64,000 nt of DNA, taken from assembly GCA_964542455.1 (NCBI GenBank), contig CAZIUC010000007.1, positions 69,100 through 133,099 on the forward strand, read 5' to 3'. Positions within the stretch are counted from its first letter, which is position 1, and each line of letters starts with the position of its first letter. This document shows, piece by piece, positions 25,730-35,481 of the stretch. This DNA comes from PFJX01 sp964542455 (lineage in GTDB: Bacteria > Pseudomonadota > Gammaproteobacteria > Burkholderiales > Thiobacillaceae). Under the pieces are notes generated by a model. The model saw only the letters and a list, made by a program, of their open reading frames with translations, was not told where the DNA came from and made no database searches. The position numbers and the translations under genes are program-made.

Positions 25730-27199
25730 ATGCAAACCTATCCCACTCTGGCCGCGATCGATCTCGGTTCCAACTCTTTCCATTTGCAGGTGGGCCGGGT
25801 CGAGGGCGAGCAGCTTTTCTATCTCGACGCCATCAAGGAATCGGTGCGCCTGGCCGGCGGCCTCAATGCCAACAAGCGCCTTGACGGCGCTTCGCAGCGG
25901 CGCGCGCTGAACTGCCTGGCGCGTTTCGGCGAACGCCTGCAGGGCATGCCTGCCGGCGCGGTGCGGGCGGTGGGCACCTCGGCCTTGCGCGTGGCCAAGA
26001 ACGCGCCTGAATTCCTGGAAAAGGCGCGGGCGGCGCTGGGTTTTGAAATCGAAATCGTCGCCGGTCGCGAAGAGGCGCGTCTGATCTATCTGGGCGTTTC
26101 GCACAGCCTGCCGCTCAACACGGAACCGCGCCTGGTGGTGGACATCGGCGGCGGCTCCAGCGAATGCATCATCGGCACCGGCTATGAAGCACAGGACCGG
26201 GAAAGCCTGCGCATGGGCTGCGTCGTGTTCAGCAACCGTTTTTTCGCCGATGGCGTGATCGACAAGGCCTCCATGAAGGCGGCCGAAATTGCCGCGCGCA
26301 TCGAAACCCGCCTTGTCGCCGGCCCGATATTCGGCAAGGGCGCCTGGGTCGAGGCGGTGGGCTCGTCGGGAAGCGCCCGCGCGCTGGGCGACATATGCCA
26401 ACAGAACGGCCATTCCGACGGCGCCATCACCCTGGATGGCCTCAGGTGGCTGCGTGAGCGCCTGATCAAGCTGGGCCACATCGACCAACTGGACCTGCTC
26501 GGCCTGAAACCCGATCGCCGCCCAGTCATCGTCGGTGGCCTCGCCATCATGCTGGCGATCTTCGAGGAACTGGGCGTCGAAACCATGACGGTGGCGCAGG
26601 GCGCCATGCGCGAAGGCATCCTCTGGGACCTGCTCGGTCGGACACACGACCGCGACATGCGCGACATCACCGTCAGCCAGTTTCAGCGCCGCTATCAGGT
26701 GGATATGGCGCAGGCGCGACGGGTGGAAACCCAGGCGTTGGCCCTGTTTCAGGCACTGATACCGTCGCCCGAGGCCGAGCGGCGCCTCGCCTGGGCGATG
26801 CGCCTGCATGAAATCGGCATTTCCATCGCCCATTCCGGCTTCCACAAGCATGGCGCCTACATCCTGGAAAACGCCGACATGCCCGGTTTTTCCAGGCGCG
26901 ACCAGGCATTCATGGCCTTGCTGGTACGTGCCAGCCGCGGCGGCCTGGACAAGCTCGGCCTCGCCCCCAACGCCGCCGAATGGCCGCTCATCCTGTGCCT
27001 GCGCCTGGCCCTGCTGTTCAACATGAGCCGCAGCGATGCCGTGTTGCCGGCCATCTCGCTGAATTGCGAGGAAGGTGTCTGCCGCCTCTCCCTGCCCGCC
27101 GACTGGCTCAAGGACAACCCGCTCACCCGCGCGGTGCTCGACGATGAAGTGCGCGATTGGGGTAAGGCGGCGGCGGGCCTGCGCCTGGAACTGGTGTAG
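25730..27199 (+). CDS. ppx: Exopolyphosphatase / pppGpp phosphohydrolase family protein
   Basis: The 489-aa product belongs to the Ppx/GppA family, which degrades inorganic polyphosphate or pppGpp. The ASKHA ATPase-like fold shows the first phosphate loop AAIDLGSNSFHLQV (residues 8-21) and the second VVDIGGGSSECIIG (about 128-141), followed by the C-terminal HD-like helical domain with RLAWAMRLHEIGISI. Which of the two activities dominates cannot be told from sequence; the length is in the Ppx/GppA long-form range. The start lacks a strong ribosome site because the gene follows a C-rich repeat remnant. Confidence 0.9.
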   Translation: MQTYPTLAAIDLGSNSFHLQVGRVEGEQLFYLDAIKESVRLAGGLNANKRLDGASQRRALNCLARFGERLQGMPAGAVRAVGTSALRVAKNAPEFLEKARAALGFEIEIVAGREEARLIYLGVSHSLPLNTEPRLVVDIGGGSSECIIGTGYEAQDRESLRMGCVVFSNRFFADGVIDKASMKAAEIAARIETRLVAGPIFGKGAWVEAVGSSGSARALGDICQQNGHSDGAITLDGLRWLRERLIKLGHIDQLDLLGLKPDRRPVIVGGLAIMLAIFEELGVETMTVAQGAMREGILWDLLGRTHDRDMRDITVSQFQRRYQVDMAQARRVETQALALFQALIPSPEAERRLAWAMRLHEIGISIAHSGFHKHGAYILENADMPGFSRRDQAFMALLVRASRGGLDKLGLAPNAAEWPLILCLRLALLFNMSRSDAVLPAISLNCEEGVCRLSLPADWLKDNPLTRAVLDDEVRDWGKAAAGLRLELV

Positions 27200-27257
27200 C
27201 GGCAGCCTTACCCAAGGCTCGCTTCGAGCAGGCTGTCGAGGAAGTTGGGGCATGGTT

Positions 27258-27347
27258 CCCCCCTTTTCCAAAGGGGGGCAGGGGGGGACGCCCGCACTTA
27301 CGCAACCCTTGGAGAAATCCCCCAATCCCCCTTTTGAAAAGGGGGAA
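27258..27347. repeat. Pair of KGG-family palindromic repeats (gene-free 27200-27492)
   Basis: Two units in opposite order (hairpin then G-run at 27258-27288; AAATCCCCC then hairpin at 27315-27347) face each other between the Ppx/GppA and RF3 genes. The remaining sequence up to 27492 shows only the RF3 ribosome site. Confidence 0.88.
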
Positions 27348-27492
27348 GTCACATGTCCTTCGGCTTTCGCGCATACCAACGGCCCACACGAACATCGCCT
27401 TCCCAAAAGAGGGAGCCATGACCCAACCGGCAGGGGAGGGGGGGATTCGCTATCATGGCGGCCCTTTTGCACGCAGCGCCCAGGAGTTTTTC

Positions 27493-29154
27493 TTGTCAGA
27501 CCCCACCGATACCCCTCCGGAAGCCACCAGCGAAGCCAAGGCCGGCGATGGCGACATCGCCCGCCAGGTGAAGCGCCGCCGCACTTTCGCCATCATTTCC
27601 CACCCCGACGCCGGCAAGACCACGCTGACGGAAAAGCTCCTCCTGTTCGGTGGCGCCATCCAGATGGCGGGCACGGTGAAGGCGCGCAAGAGTGGCCGCC
27701 ACGCCACTTCCGACTGGTTGGAAGTGGAAAAGCAGCGCGGCATATCCGTGGCCAGTTCGGTGATGCAGTTCGGCTATGGCGACTGTGTCATCAACCTGCT
27801 CGACACCCCCGGCCACCAGGATTTTTCGGAAGACACCTACCGCGTGCTGACCGCCGTGGACGCAGCCGTGATGGTGGTGGACGCGGCCAAGGGCGTGGAA
27901 GCGCAGACCATCAAGCTGCTGGAAGTCTGCCGCCTGCGTAACACGCCGATCATCACCTTCATCAACAAGATGGACCGCGAAGTGCGCGACCCGCTGGAGG
28001 TGCTGGACGAGATCGAATCGGTGTTGAAGATCCACTGCGCGCCGGTGACCTGGCCGATTGGCATGGGCAAGCGCTTCGTTGGCGTCTACCACCTGTTGAA
28101 TGACGAGGTGATGCGCTTCACCCCCGGCGAGGAACGCGCCGACGGGGAGGTGGAAATTCTGCGTGGCGCCGAGATCGACAGGCTGCGCGCCACCTGTTCG
28201 CAGGAATTCGACCAGATGCGCGACGAAACCGAACTGGTCAAGGGCGCCGGCGCCAGCTTCCATCTCGAAGACTTCCTCAAGGGCAAGCAGAGTCCGGTGT
28301 TCTTCGGTTCCGGTATCAACAACTTCGGCGTGCGCGAAATCTTGCAGGCGCTGATCGACTGGGCGCCGCCGCCGCAGCCGCGCGAAGCAGTCGGCGCCAA
28401 CGGCGAAAGCCGCATGGTGGCGCCCGACGAGCCCAACTTCACCGGCTTCGTGTTCAAGATCCAGGCCAACATGGACCCCAACCACCGCGACCGCATCGCC
28501 TTCTTCCGTGTCTGTTCCGGCGAATACACGCCGGGCATGAAGGTGAGGCACCGCCGCACCGGCAAGGAGATGAAGATCGCCAACGCCGTGGTGTTCATGG
28601 CCAACGAACGTTCGCGCATGGAAGACGCCTTCGCCGGCGACATCATCGGCATTCACAACCACGGCCAGTTGCAGATCGGCGACGTGCTCAGCGAAAGTGA
28701 ACTGCTCACCTACAAGGGCATACCCTACTTCGCCCCCGACCTGTTCAGCCGGGCCCGCCTGCGCGACCCGCTCAAGTCGAAGCAGCTCAACAAGGGCCTG
28801 CGCGAACTGGGCGAGGAGGGCGCCATCCAGGTGTTCGCGCCGCTGGTGGACAGCAACTTGCTGCTCGGCGCCGTCGGCCAACTGCAATTCGAAGTGGTGG
28901 AACATCGGTTGAAGGCGGAATACGGTGTGGATGCCACCTTCGAACGCGCCGGCATCCACACCGCGCGCTGGGTCACCTGCGACAACGCCGCCCATCTGGC
29001 GGAATTCGTCAAGGCGCAACAGCAGCGCCTCGCCCGCGACGTCGACGACAACCTGGTCTACCTCGCCGACAACCGCGTCAACCTCAGCCTGGCGATGGAA
29101 CGCTGGCCCCGCGTGAAATTCCATGACACGCGGGAACATGGGCAGCAGTTGTAG
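27493..29154 (+). CDS. prfC: Peptide chain release factor 3 (RF3)
   Basis: The GTPase recycles RF1/RF2 from the ribosome after termination. G1 is SHPDAGKTT (about residues 36-44), G3 DTPGHQD (about 105-111) and G4 NKMD (158-161), followed by domain II and the RF3 C-terminal domain with QLQFEVVEHRLKAEYGV. I choose the TTG at 27493: CAGGAG ends 6 bp before it and the 553-aa product matches RF3 with a short N-terminal extension. An ATG at 27418 gives a longer, unconserved leader with no ribosome site and overlaps repeat-derived sequence. Confidence 0.95.
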   Translation: MSDPTDTPPEATSEAKAGDGDIARQVKRRRTFAIISHPDAGKTTLTEKLLLFGGAIQMAGTVKARKSGRHATSDWLEVEKQRGISVASSVMQFGYGDCVINLLDTPGHQDFSEDTYRVLTAVDAAVMVVDAAKGVEAQTIKLLEVCRLRNTPIITFINKMDREVRDPLEVLDEIESVLKIHCAPVTWPIGMGKRFVGVYHLLNDEVMRFTPGEERADGEVEILRGAEIDRLRATCSQEFDQMRDETELVKGAGASFHLEDFLKGKQSPVFFGSGINNFGVREILQALIDWAPPPQPREAVGANGESRMVAPDEPNFTGFVFKIQANMDPNHRDRIAFFRVCSGEYTPGMKVRHRRTGKEMKIANAVVFMANERSRMEDAFAGDIIGIHNHGQLQIGDVLSESELLTYKGIPYFAPDLFSRARLRDPLKSKQLNKGLRELGEEGAIQVFAPLVDSNLLLGAVGQLQFEVVEHRLKAEYGVDATFERAGIHTARWVTCDNAAHLAEFVKAQQQRLARDVDDNLVYLADNRVNLSLAMERWPRVKFHDTREHGQQL

Positions 29155-29166
29155 CGCCGGCGCTAC
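29151..29166. repeat. Minimal GTAGCGCC palindrome overlapping the prfC stop
   Basis: The perfect 16-bp palindrome GTAGCGCCGGCGCTAC supplies the TAG stop codon of prfC. It is the outer part of the family seen at 2836-2883 and 18607-18679. Confidence 0.75.
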
Positions 29167-29243
29167 GTCGGTAGCCAGTAGGATGTGGTGAGGTACGAAC
29201 CGCATCGATCCACTCAACCGTGGGCGATGCGGTTCGCTATCGC

Positions 29244-29274
29244 TCTGATGAAGCCCCTACCCTTCGGTAACCCC
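29244..29274. repeat. Solo TCTGATGAAGCCCCTACCC module of the KGG composite repeat
   Basis: TCTGATGAAGCCCCTACCC followed by TTCGGTAACCCC matches the second module next to KGG hairpins near 25505-25540, 36255-36283 and 56715-56805, but here it has no hairpin. It lies just before the HD-GYP stop codon. Confidence 0.7.
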
Positions 29275-29277
29275 ATC

Positions 29278-30504
29278 CTACGCGGGCAGCCAGCGTTTCG
29301 GGTCGATGCCCCAGATGGCGTAGTCCTCGTGGCCGGTGATGCGGTCCTGGCAGCCGCTCCAGGAGAGGTCGACGATTTCCGGCTTCAGGTAACGATGATG
29401 TTCCGCGTGGTAAATCATGTTCACGCGCGGTTTCATCATGTTGTCGGCATTCTGTTCCATGACCACGCCGAGGCGGCCGCTTTCCATGCGCACCAGCGAG
29501 CCGGTGGGGTAGATGCCGAGGCTCTTTACATAGGCCTTCACCAGCGCCGGGTCGAAGTGGTAGCTGCTCCATTCCAGCAGGCGGCCGAGGGCGGCGCTGG
29601 GCGGCATGCCCTTGTGGTAGACGCGGTCGGAGGTGATGGCGTCGTATACGTCGACAATGGCACCCATGCGTCCGTAGAGGGAAATCTGGTCGCCCTTGAG
29701 TTGGTTGGGGTAGCCGCTGCCGTCGAAGCGCTCGTGGTGCTGGCCGGCCACGTCGAGAGCGGTCTGGCTGATGCCCGGCGTGTTTTGCAGGATGATGATG
29801 CTCTGCACGACATGCGACTTCATCTTGGTGAACTCGGCGTCGGTGAGCTTGGCCGGCTTGTTCAGGATTTCATCCGGCACGCGGGCCTTGCCCACGTCAT
29901 GCAGCAGGCCGCCGATGGCGAGTTCCTTGATGAGCGGCCGTTCCAGCTTGAGGCCGCGGCCGAAGGAGACCAGCAGCGCGCAGACCGACACCGAATGCTG
30001 GAAAGTGTAGCTGTCGTGGTCTTTCAGCCTCGCCAGGGGCAATAGCGCGTCCTGGTTGCGGAAGATGGAATCCACCATGTTCTCGACCAGCGGCTCCACC
30101 TGTTCCATTTCGATCTGTTTGCCCAGGCGGATGTCCTGAACCATGTTGCGCACGATGCGGTTGGCGTCGCTATGCAGGCGCTTGGCCCGGGCGATCTCCG
30201 CGCCCAGCGGCACCGGCTGGGTTGCGGCCGGCCGTTCCATGGCGATGTTGGCCATACGCACGTCGATTTCGTGGCGGACTTCTTCTTCGGTGATGGCGTC
30301 GGCCACGTCCTGGCCCTGGCCGGTGTCGATGTACACCTCATGGATGCCGAGTGCTTTGATCTCCCGCACCCGCTTTTCATCCCGCACCGCGAAACTGTTG
30401 GTGACGAAGGGATGGTCGAGCCAGGAGCAGTTGACGTCGTGGATATACATCCCCGGCCGCAATTTGGCGACCGGGATTTTCTTGATGCCGGCGGGTGCGC
30501 TCAT
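29278..30504 (-). CDS. HD-GYP domain protein with DUF3391 (probable c-di-GMP phosphodiesterase)
   Basis: The 408-aa product has an N-terminal DUF3391 domain (about 1-130, beginning with KIPVAKLRPGMYIHD) and an HD-GYP domain. The HD motif is HDVGK (His202-Asp203) and the signature HHERFDGSGYP is at about 255-265, so metal ligands and the GYP motif needed for cyclic di-GMP hydrolysis are intact. It is soluble, with no membrane segment. A sigma-28-like promoter lies 27 bp before the ATG, consistent with expression during motility. Confidence 0.93.
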   Translation of the reverse strand: MSAPAGIKKIPVAKLRPGMYIHDVNCSWLDHPFVTNSFAVRDEKRVREIKALGIHEVYIDTGQGQDVADAITEEEVRHEIDVRMANIAMERPAATQPVPLGAEIARAKRLHSDANRIVRNMVQDIRLGKQIEMEQVEPLVENMVDSIFRNQDALLPLARLKDHDSYTFQHSVSVCALLVSFGRGLKLERPLIKELAIGGLLHDVGKARVPDEILNKPAKLTDAEFTKMKSHVVQSIIILQNTPGISQTALDVAGQHHERFDGSGYPNQLKGDQISLYGRMGAIVDVYDAITSDRVYHKGMPPSAALGRLLEWSSYHFDPALVKAYVKSLGIYPTGSLVRMESGRLGVVMEQNADNMMKPRVNMIYHAEHHRYLKPEIVDLSWSGCQDRITGHEDYAIWGIDPKRWLPA

Positions 30505-30531
30505 GAAATGTGCCTAGTAAAACGTCGCTAT

Positions 30532-30558
30532 TTATCGGCACCCGCCGCGCGGACTTGA
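30532..30558 (-). promoter_or_regulatory. Sigma-28 (FliA)-type promoter of the HD-GYP gene
   Basis: On the minus strand, TCAAGTCC (30558-30551), 11 bp, then a perfect GCCGATAA (30539-30532). This is 5/8 and 8/8 against the FliA consensus with exact spacing, 27 bp before the ATG. Confidence 0.6.
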
Positions 30559-30574
30559 GTCCGCTTAAAGCATA

Positions 30575-30865
30575 TTACTTCTGGAAGTGCGTGGTCGCTT
30601 TTTCAAAGGCTTCGCGCATGGATGCCCAGGCCGCGTCGGCGCCGGCTTTCATGTCTTTCCACGCCTCACCGCTGCTGGCCTGGACTTCCTGAAGTTTCAC
30701 CATGGCTTCCTCGCGGTGCTTGCGCAGGGCTTCAAGTTGCATCTCATATTCGATCTGCATATCGGTCCTGGCTGTTTTGGCCTTGGCCTCCCACTTGGCG
30801 AGGTCGGCGTTCCACTTGTCGAGGTTCTGTTTCAGGGATTCGACGTAATCGTTACGGGTGCTCAT
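30575..30865 (-). CDS. Small coiled-coil protein, unknown function
   Basis: The 96-aa hydrophilic, almost wholly helical product is rich in Lys, Glu, Ala and Trp (NDYVESLKQNLDKWNADLAKWE...). It resembles short 'sll1863-type' coiled-coil proteins in character, but I would not assign a function. AGGAGA 5 bp before the ATG supports translation. It lies 71 bp upstream of the HD-GYP start on the same strand and could be cotranscribed with it. Confidence 0.75.
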   Translation of the reverse strand: MSTRNDYVESLKQNLDKWNADLAKWEAKAKTARTDMQIEYEMQLEALRKHREEAMVKLQEVQASSGEAWKDMKAGADAAWASMREAFEKATTHFQK

Positions 30866-30994
30866 GTGTCTCTCCTGTGGATCGTTGGGTAGGCGATACG
30901 GAATACCGCATCACTGCTTCAGCTTACGCAAAAATCGCGGCTTTTTCGATCTATCGCGCATCGGCCAGTGTGGCTTCGGTCCTGAACGGGCCGC

Positions 30995-33388
30995 CTACGT
31001 CCGCTTGATCGCGCGGCTCAGCGCATCCGCCAGGGCGCCGCCCATTTTTTCCGGCTGTTTGGCAAGGTTCTTCGCCCGCGCGGAGGACATGCCCGGGGTG
31101 TTTTCCGGTCGGGCCGGTTTGACTTCGTCCTTCATGCGCATGGTGAGGGCGACGCGCTTGCGCGGGATGTCCACCTCCAGCACCTTGACCTTGACGATGT
31201 CGCCGGCCTTGACCACGTCGCGCGGGTCTTTCACGAATTTTTCCGCCAGCGCCGAGATATGCACCAGGCCGTCCTGGTGCACGCCGATGTCGACGAACGC
31301 GCCGAAGTTGGTGACGTTGGTGACCACGCCTTCCAGTTGCATGCCGGGTTTCAGGTCGTTCAAGTCGTTCACGCCTTCCTGGAAAGTGGCCGCCTTGAAC
31401 GCCGGGCGTGGGTCGCGGCCGGGTTTTTCCAGTTCTTTCAGTATGTCGCGCACGGTGGGCAGGCCGAAGCGTTCGTCGACATATTTGCCGGCGTCCAGGC
31501 GCTTGAGGGCATCCACATTGCCGATCACGCTTTGCATGTTCAGCTTCAGGTCGGCCAGGATGCGCATCACCACCGAGTAGGCCTCCGGGTGCACGGAAGA
31601 GGCGTCGAGCGGGTTGTCGCCGCCCGGCACGCGCAGGAAGCCGGCGGCCAGCTCGAAGGTTTTCGGGCCGAGGCGCGACACCTGTTTCAGCGCCTCTCGG
31701 TTGGCGAAGGGGCCGTGCGCGTCGCGGTGCAGGACGATCTGGTTGGCGAGCGTGGTATTCAGCCCGGAGACACGAGTGAGGAGGGCGGCGGAGGCGGTGT
31801 TCACATCGACCCCGACCGCGTTCACGCAGTCCTCCACCACGGCTTCCAGCGCCTGGCCCAGCTTGGCCTGGCCGAGATCGTGCTGGTACTGGCCGACGCC
31901 AATTGCCTTGGGCTCGATCTTCACCAGTTCGGCGAGCGGGTCTTGCAGGCGGCGGGCGATGGAGACGGCGCCGCGCAGGCTCACATCCATATCCGGGAAT
32001 TCGCGCGCGGCCAGTTCCGAGGCGGAATACACCGAAGCGCCGGCCTCACTCACCGTCACCTTGGTCAATCCCAGTTCCGGCCGCGAACGCATGAGATCGG
32101 CCGCCAGCTTGTCGGTCTCGCGGCTGGCGGTGCCGTTGCCGATGCTGATGAGCTCCGCGCCGTGTTTGCCCGCCAGTTTCGCGAGGAGGGCGAGCGAGCC
32201 GTTCCAGTCGTTGCGCGGTTCATGCGGGTAGATGACGGCGGTATCCAGCACCTTGCCGGTGCGGTCCACCACCGCCACTTTCACGCCGGTGCGGATGCCG
32301 GGGTCGAGGCCGATCACCGCCTTCGGGCCGGCGGGGGCGGCCAGCAACAGGTCTTTCAGGTTGCTGGCGAAGACGCGGATGGCTTCCTGTTCGGCGCGCT
32401 CGAACAACGCGTTCATCAAATCCAGTTCCAGATGCAGGGACAGCTTCACCTTCCAGGCCCAGCGCACCGTATCCATCATCCACTTGTCGCCAGGGCGGCC
32501 TTTGTCCGAGAGGCCGAAGTGGGTGGCGATGTGGCCGATCAATACCCCTTCCCCCCCCGGGGGAAGGTGGCCCGAAGGGCCGGATGAGGGAGCGGCGGTT
32601 GCATATCCACGCGCTGTTCCCTCACCCCCTGCCCCTCTCCCGGAGGGAGAGGGGGGAAGTTCCTCCGGCAACTTGATCGCCAGTCCCAGAATCCCCTCGT
32701 TCCGTCCGCGGAACATCGCCAGCGCGCGGTGCGAGGGCATCGCTTTCCAGGGTTCATCGAACTCGAACCAGTCGCGGAATTTCTGGCCCTCGGCTTCCTT
32801 GCCGGCGATCAGGCGCGAGACCACGCGGCCGTTGTCCTGAAGGTGGGCGCGCAGTTTCTCGATCAGGGCGGCGTCTTCGGCAAACTGTTCCATGAGGATC
32901 TGGCGGGCGCCGTCCAGCGCCGCTTTCACGTCGGCCACGCCTTTCTCGGGGTCGACGAAAGCGGCGGCCTCGTCTTCCGGCGCCAACATCGGGTCTCTCA
33001 GCAACTTCTCGGCCAGCGGCCCGAGTCCGGCCTCGCGGGCGATCTGCGCCTTGGTGCGGCGCTTCTGCTTGTAGGGCAGATAAAGGTCTTCCAGACGCTG
33101 CTTGGTTTCGGCGCCGGCAATATCGGCCCGCAATTCCGGGGTCAGCTTGCCCTGTTCCTGGATGCTGGCGAGCACCGCCGCGCGACGTTCCTCCAGTTCG
33201 CGCAGATAGCCCAGCCGCTCTTCCAGGTGGCGTAGATGGGTATCGTCGAGGCCGCCGGTCACTTCCTTGCGGTAGCGCGCGACGAAAGGCACCGTGGCGC
33301 CCTCGTCGAGCAGCGCCACGGCGGCGGCAACCTGGTTGGCATGAACGTTGAGTTCCTGGGCGATGCGGATTTCGATGGACGGCAACAT
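30995..33388 (-). CDS. tex: Tex-type transcription accessory protein (S1 RNA-binding)
   Basis: The 797-aa cytoplasmic nucleic-acid-binding protein has an N-terminal helical Tex domain, a YqgF/RNase H-like domain (KAVIGLDPGIRTGVKVAVVD), a helix-hairpin-helix pair (NTASAALLTRVSGLN) and a C-terminal S1 domain (LEGVVTNVTNFGAFVDIGVHQDGLVHIS). The ATG at 33388 is chosen because it matches the usual Tex start (SIEIRIAQEL); the open frame continues upstream but is not Tex-like. Residues about 243-282 are an insertion made of two in-frame palindromic repeats in opposite order, placed between the helical domain and the HFGLSDKGRPGDKW block. It is divergent from the U32 gene. Confidence 0.95.
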   Translation of the reverse strand: MLPSIEIRIAQELNVHANQVAAAVALLDEGATVPFVARYRKEVTGGLDDTHLRHLEERLGYLRELEERRAAVLASIQEQGKLTPELRADIAGAETKQRLEDLYLPYKQKRRTKAQIAREAGLGPLAEKLLRDPMLAPEDEAAAFVDPEKGVADVKAALDGARQILMEQFAEDAALIEKLRAHLQDNGRVVSRLIAGKEAEGQKFRDWFEFDEPWKAMPSHRALAMFRGRNEGILGLAIKLPEELPPSPSGRGAGGEGTARGYATAAPSSGPSGHLPPGGEGVLIGHIATHFGLSDKGRPGDKWMMDTVRWAWKVKLSLHLELDLMNALFERAEQEAIRVFASNLKDLLLAAPAGPKAVIGLDPGIRTGVKVAVVDRTGKVLDTAVIYPHEPRNDWNGSLALLAKLAGKHGAELISIGNGTASRETDKLAADLMRSRPELGLTKVTVSEAGASVYSASELAAREFPDMDVSLRGAVSIARRLQDPLAELVKIEPKAIGVGQYQHDLGQAKLGQALEAVVEDCVNAVGVDVNTASAALLTRVSGLNTTLANQIVLHRDAHGPFANREALKQVSRLGPKTFELAAGFLRVPGGDNPLDASSVHPEAYSVVMRILADLKLNMQSVIGNVDALKRLDAGKYVDERFGLPTVRDILKELEKPGRDPRPAFKAATFQEGVNDLNDLKPGMQLEGVVTNVTNFGAFVDIGVHQDGLVHISALAEKFVKDPRDVVKAGDIVKVKVLEVDIPRKRVALTMRMKDEVKPARPENTPGMSSARAKNLAKQPEKMGGALADALSRAIKRT
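32542..32660. repeat. Two PLPGGEG-family repeats in frame in tex
   Basis: A CCCCCGGGGG-centred unit near 32542-32590 and a CCCCTCTCCC / GGGAGAGGGG unit near 32620-32660 flank about 30 bp. On the minus strand they encode PPSPSGRGAGGEG and PSGHLPPGGEG without breaking the frame. Confidence 0.88.
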
Positions 33389-33523
33389 GAGGTTCCAAGA
33401 CGGCAAGAAAAGGTGCGGCAGGATGGGGAAAAACATCGCGCCCGGCAAGCCTTGACGCGAGGAGTTCGTCTTCCTCCTCAATCCGCATGGGCTATATTCC
33501 GCGCACGCCGACCGGACCCGACC

Positions 33524-35479
33524 ATGCCTCTTTCCCTTTCCAACGCCCTTGAACTCCTCGCCCCCGCCAAGACCGCCGACATCGGCCGCGAGGCCATCCT
33601 GCACGGCGCCGACGCGGTCTATATCGGCGGGCCGTCGTTCGGCGCCCGCCACAACGCCGGCAACACGGTGAGCGAGATCGCCAGGCTGGTCGAATTCGCG
33701 CACCGTTACCACGCGCGCATTTTCGCCACCCTCAACACCATCCTGCACGACACGGAACTTGAACCGGCGCGCAAGCTGGTGTGGGAACTCCATGACGCCG
33801 GCGTGGACGCGCTGATCGTGCAGGACATGGGGCTGTTGCAACTGGACCTGCCGCCCATCGCCCTGCACGCCTCCACCCAATGCGACATCCGCACCCCGGA
33901 GAAGGCGCGCTTCCTGGCCGAGGTGGGCTTTTCCCAGATCGTCCTGGCGCGCGAATTGACGCTGCGGGAAATCGCGGAAGTCCGCGCCGCCGTGCCGGCC
34001 GATACGGTGCTGGAGCACTTCATCCACGGCGCCTTGTGCGTGGCGTTTTCCGGCCAGTGCAATATCAGCCATGCCCATACCGGCCGCAGCGCCAACCGTG
34101 GTGACTGCTCGCAGGCCTGCCGTCTGCCTTACACCCTGGAGGACGACCAGGGTCGCGTGGTGGCCTTCGATAAACACCTGCTGTCGGTGAAGGACAACAA
34201 CCAGAGCGACAACCTCAACGCCCTGATCGACGCCGGCGCGCGCAGCTTCAAGATCGAGGGGCGCTACAAGGATGTCGGCTACGTGAAGAACATCACCGGC
34301 CATTACCGCCAACTGCTCGACGAAATCCTGGAAAAGCGTCCTGAGTTGGTGCCGGCCTCCAGCGGCCATACCCGACTGCTGTTCACCCCCAACCCGGACA
34401 AGACCTTTCATCGCGGTTCCACCGATTACTTCACGCATGGCCGCCAGGACGACATCGGCGCCTTCGACACCCCCGCCTTCGTCGGCCTGCCGCTGGGCAC
34501 GGTCACGCGTATCGGGCCGGACTGGTTCGAACTCGAAGCGAAAGACGCCCTCGCCAATGGCGACGGCCTCACCTACCTGCACAAGCGCGAAGTGGTGGGA
34601 CTCCAGGCGAACACGGTGGAAGCGCTCGGCAAGTCGCTTTGGCGCATCCGGCCGAACGAACCGGTGGCGACCTTGCCGGGTCTTCGTTCTGGAACGCCGA
34701 TCAGCCGCAATCGCGACCATGCCTGGGAACAGGCGCTGAACAAGGCCTCGGCGGAACGGCGCATCGACATCTGGGCCGGATTTTCCGAAACCGCCGATGG
34801 ATTTGAGCTGACCCTGCACGATGCCGACGGCATGAGCGCCGGCTCCAGCCTGGCCTTCGAGAAGCAACTGGCGCGCGAGCCGGACAAGGCCGAATCCACC
34901 CTGCGCGAACAACTCGCCCGATTCGGCGGCAGTGATTTCGCGCTGCTGGAACTGACGATTACCTGGAGCCAGCCCTGGTTCCTGCCCGCGTCAGCAATCA
35001 ACAAGCTGCGCCGGGAAGCGGTGGAACGCCTGCAAGCCGCGCGCGTGGCGGCCTACCAGCGCCCGACCCGCAAGGCCGCCGTGGTACCACCCGCCACCTA
35101 CCCGGAAGAAGCGCTGACCTTTCTCGCCAACGTCTACAACCAGGCCGCGCGCAAGTTTTATGAGCAACACGGCGTCAAGCTGATCGCCGCCGCCTACGAG
35201 GCGCACAAAGAGGCCGGCGAGGTGTCGCTGATGATCACCAAGCACTGCCTGCGCTACTCGTTCAGCCTCTGCCCGAAACAAGCCAAAGGCGTCACCGGCG
35301 TGCAAGGCCAGGTGCGCGCCGAACCGATGACCCTGGTGAACGGCAACGAACGTCTGACTCTGAAGTTCGACTGCCGCGCCTGCGAAATGCACGTCATCGG
35401 CAAGATGAAGAAACACATCCTGAAAACCCCGCCGCCCTCCGTGGTACCGGTGACGTTCCACAAGCGGCAGCCAAACTAG
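33524..35479 (+). CDS. rlhA: U32-family protein, RlhA-like (23S rRNA cytidine hydroxylation)
   Basis: The 651-aa product begins with ELLAPAKTADIGREAILHGADAVYIGG, the classic U32 TIM-barrel start, and has the Cys pattern of the family (GDCSQACRLPY plus C-terminal HCLRYSFSLCP and CRACEMHV). The length and the extra C-terminal DUF3656-type domain match RlhA/YdcP, which hydroxylates C2501 of 23S rRNA, rather than the shorter tRNA enzyme TrhP. The ATG at 33524 gives a start directly at the conserved barrel; the open frame upstream overlaps tex on the other strand. Assignment between RlhA and other U32 members is by length and domain only. Confidence 0.85.
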   Translation: MPLSLSNALELLAPAKTADIGREAILHGADAVYIGGPSFGARHNAGNTVSEIARLVEFAHRYHARIFATLNTILHDTELEPARKLVWELHDAGVDALIVQDMGLLQLDLPPIALHASTQCDIRTPEKARFLAEVGFSQIVLARELTLREIAEVRAAVPADTVLEHFIHGALCVAFSGQCNISHAHTGRSANRGDCSQACRLPYTLEDDQGRVVAFDKHLLSVKDNNQSDNLNALIDAGARSFKIEGRYKDVGYVKNITGHYRQLLDEILEKRPELVPASSGHTRLLFTPNPDKTFHRGSTDYFTHGRQDDIGAFDTPAFVGLPLGTVTRIGPDWFELEAKDALANGDGLTYLHKREVVGLQANTVEALGKSLWRIRPNEPVATLPGLRSGTPISRNRDHAWEQALNKASAERRIDIWAGFSETADGFELTLHDADGMSAGSSLAFEKQLAREPDKAESTLREQLARFGGSDFALLELTITWSQPWFLPASAINKLRREAVERLQAARVAAYQRPTRKAAVVPPATYPEEALTFLANVYNQAARKFYEQHGVKLIAAAYEAHKEAGEVSLMITKHCLRYSFSLCPKQAKGVTGVQGQVRAEPMTLVNGNERLTLKFDCRACEMHVIGKMKKHILKTPPPSVVPVTFHKRQPN

Positions 35480-35481
35480 AA

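Noticed and set aside
27334..27492. ATG starts upstream of the RF3 TTG
   Set aside because: They lie in or next to repeat sequence with no ribosome site and would add a leader absent from RF3 proteins.
33236..33523. N-terminal extension of the U32 protein
   Set aside because: The extension overlaps the conserved 5' end of tex on the opposite strand and adds unconserved sequence before a standard U32 start at 33524.
33389..34912. N-terminal extension of Tex, as the frame is open to 34912
   Set aside because: It is antisense to the U32 gene; Tex homology begins exactly at the ATG at 33388.
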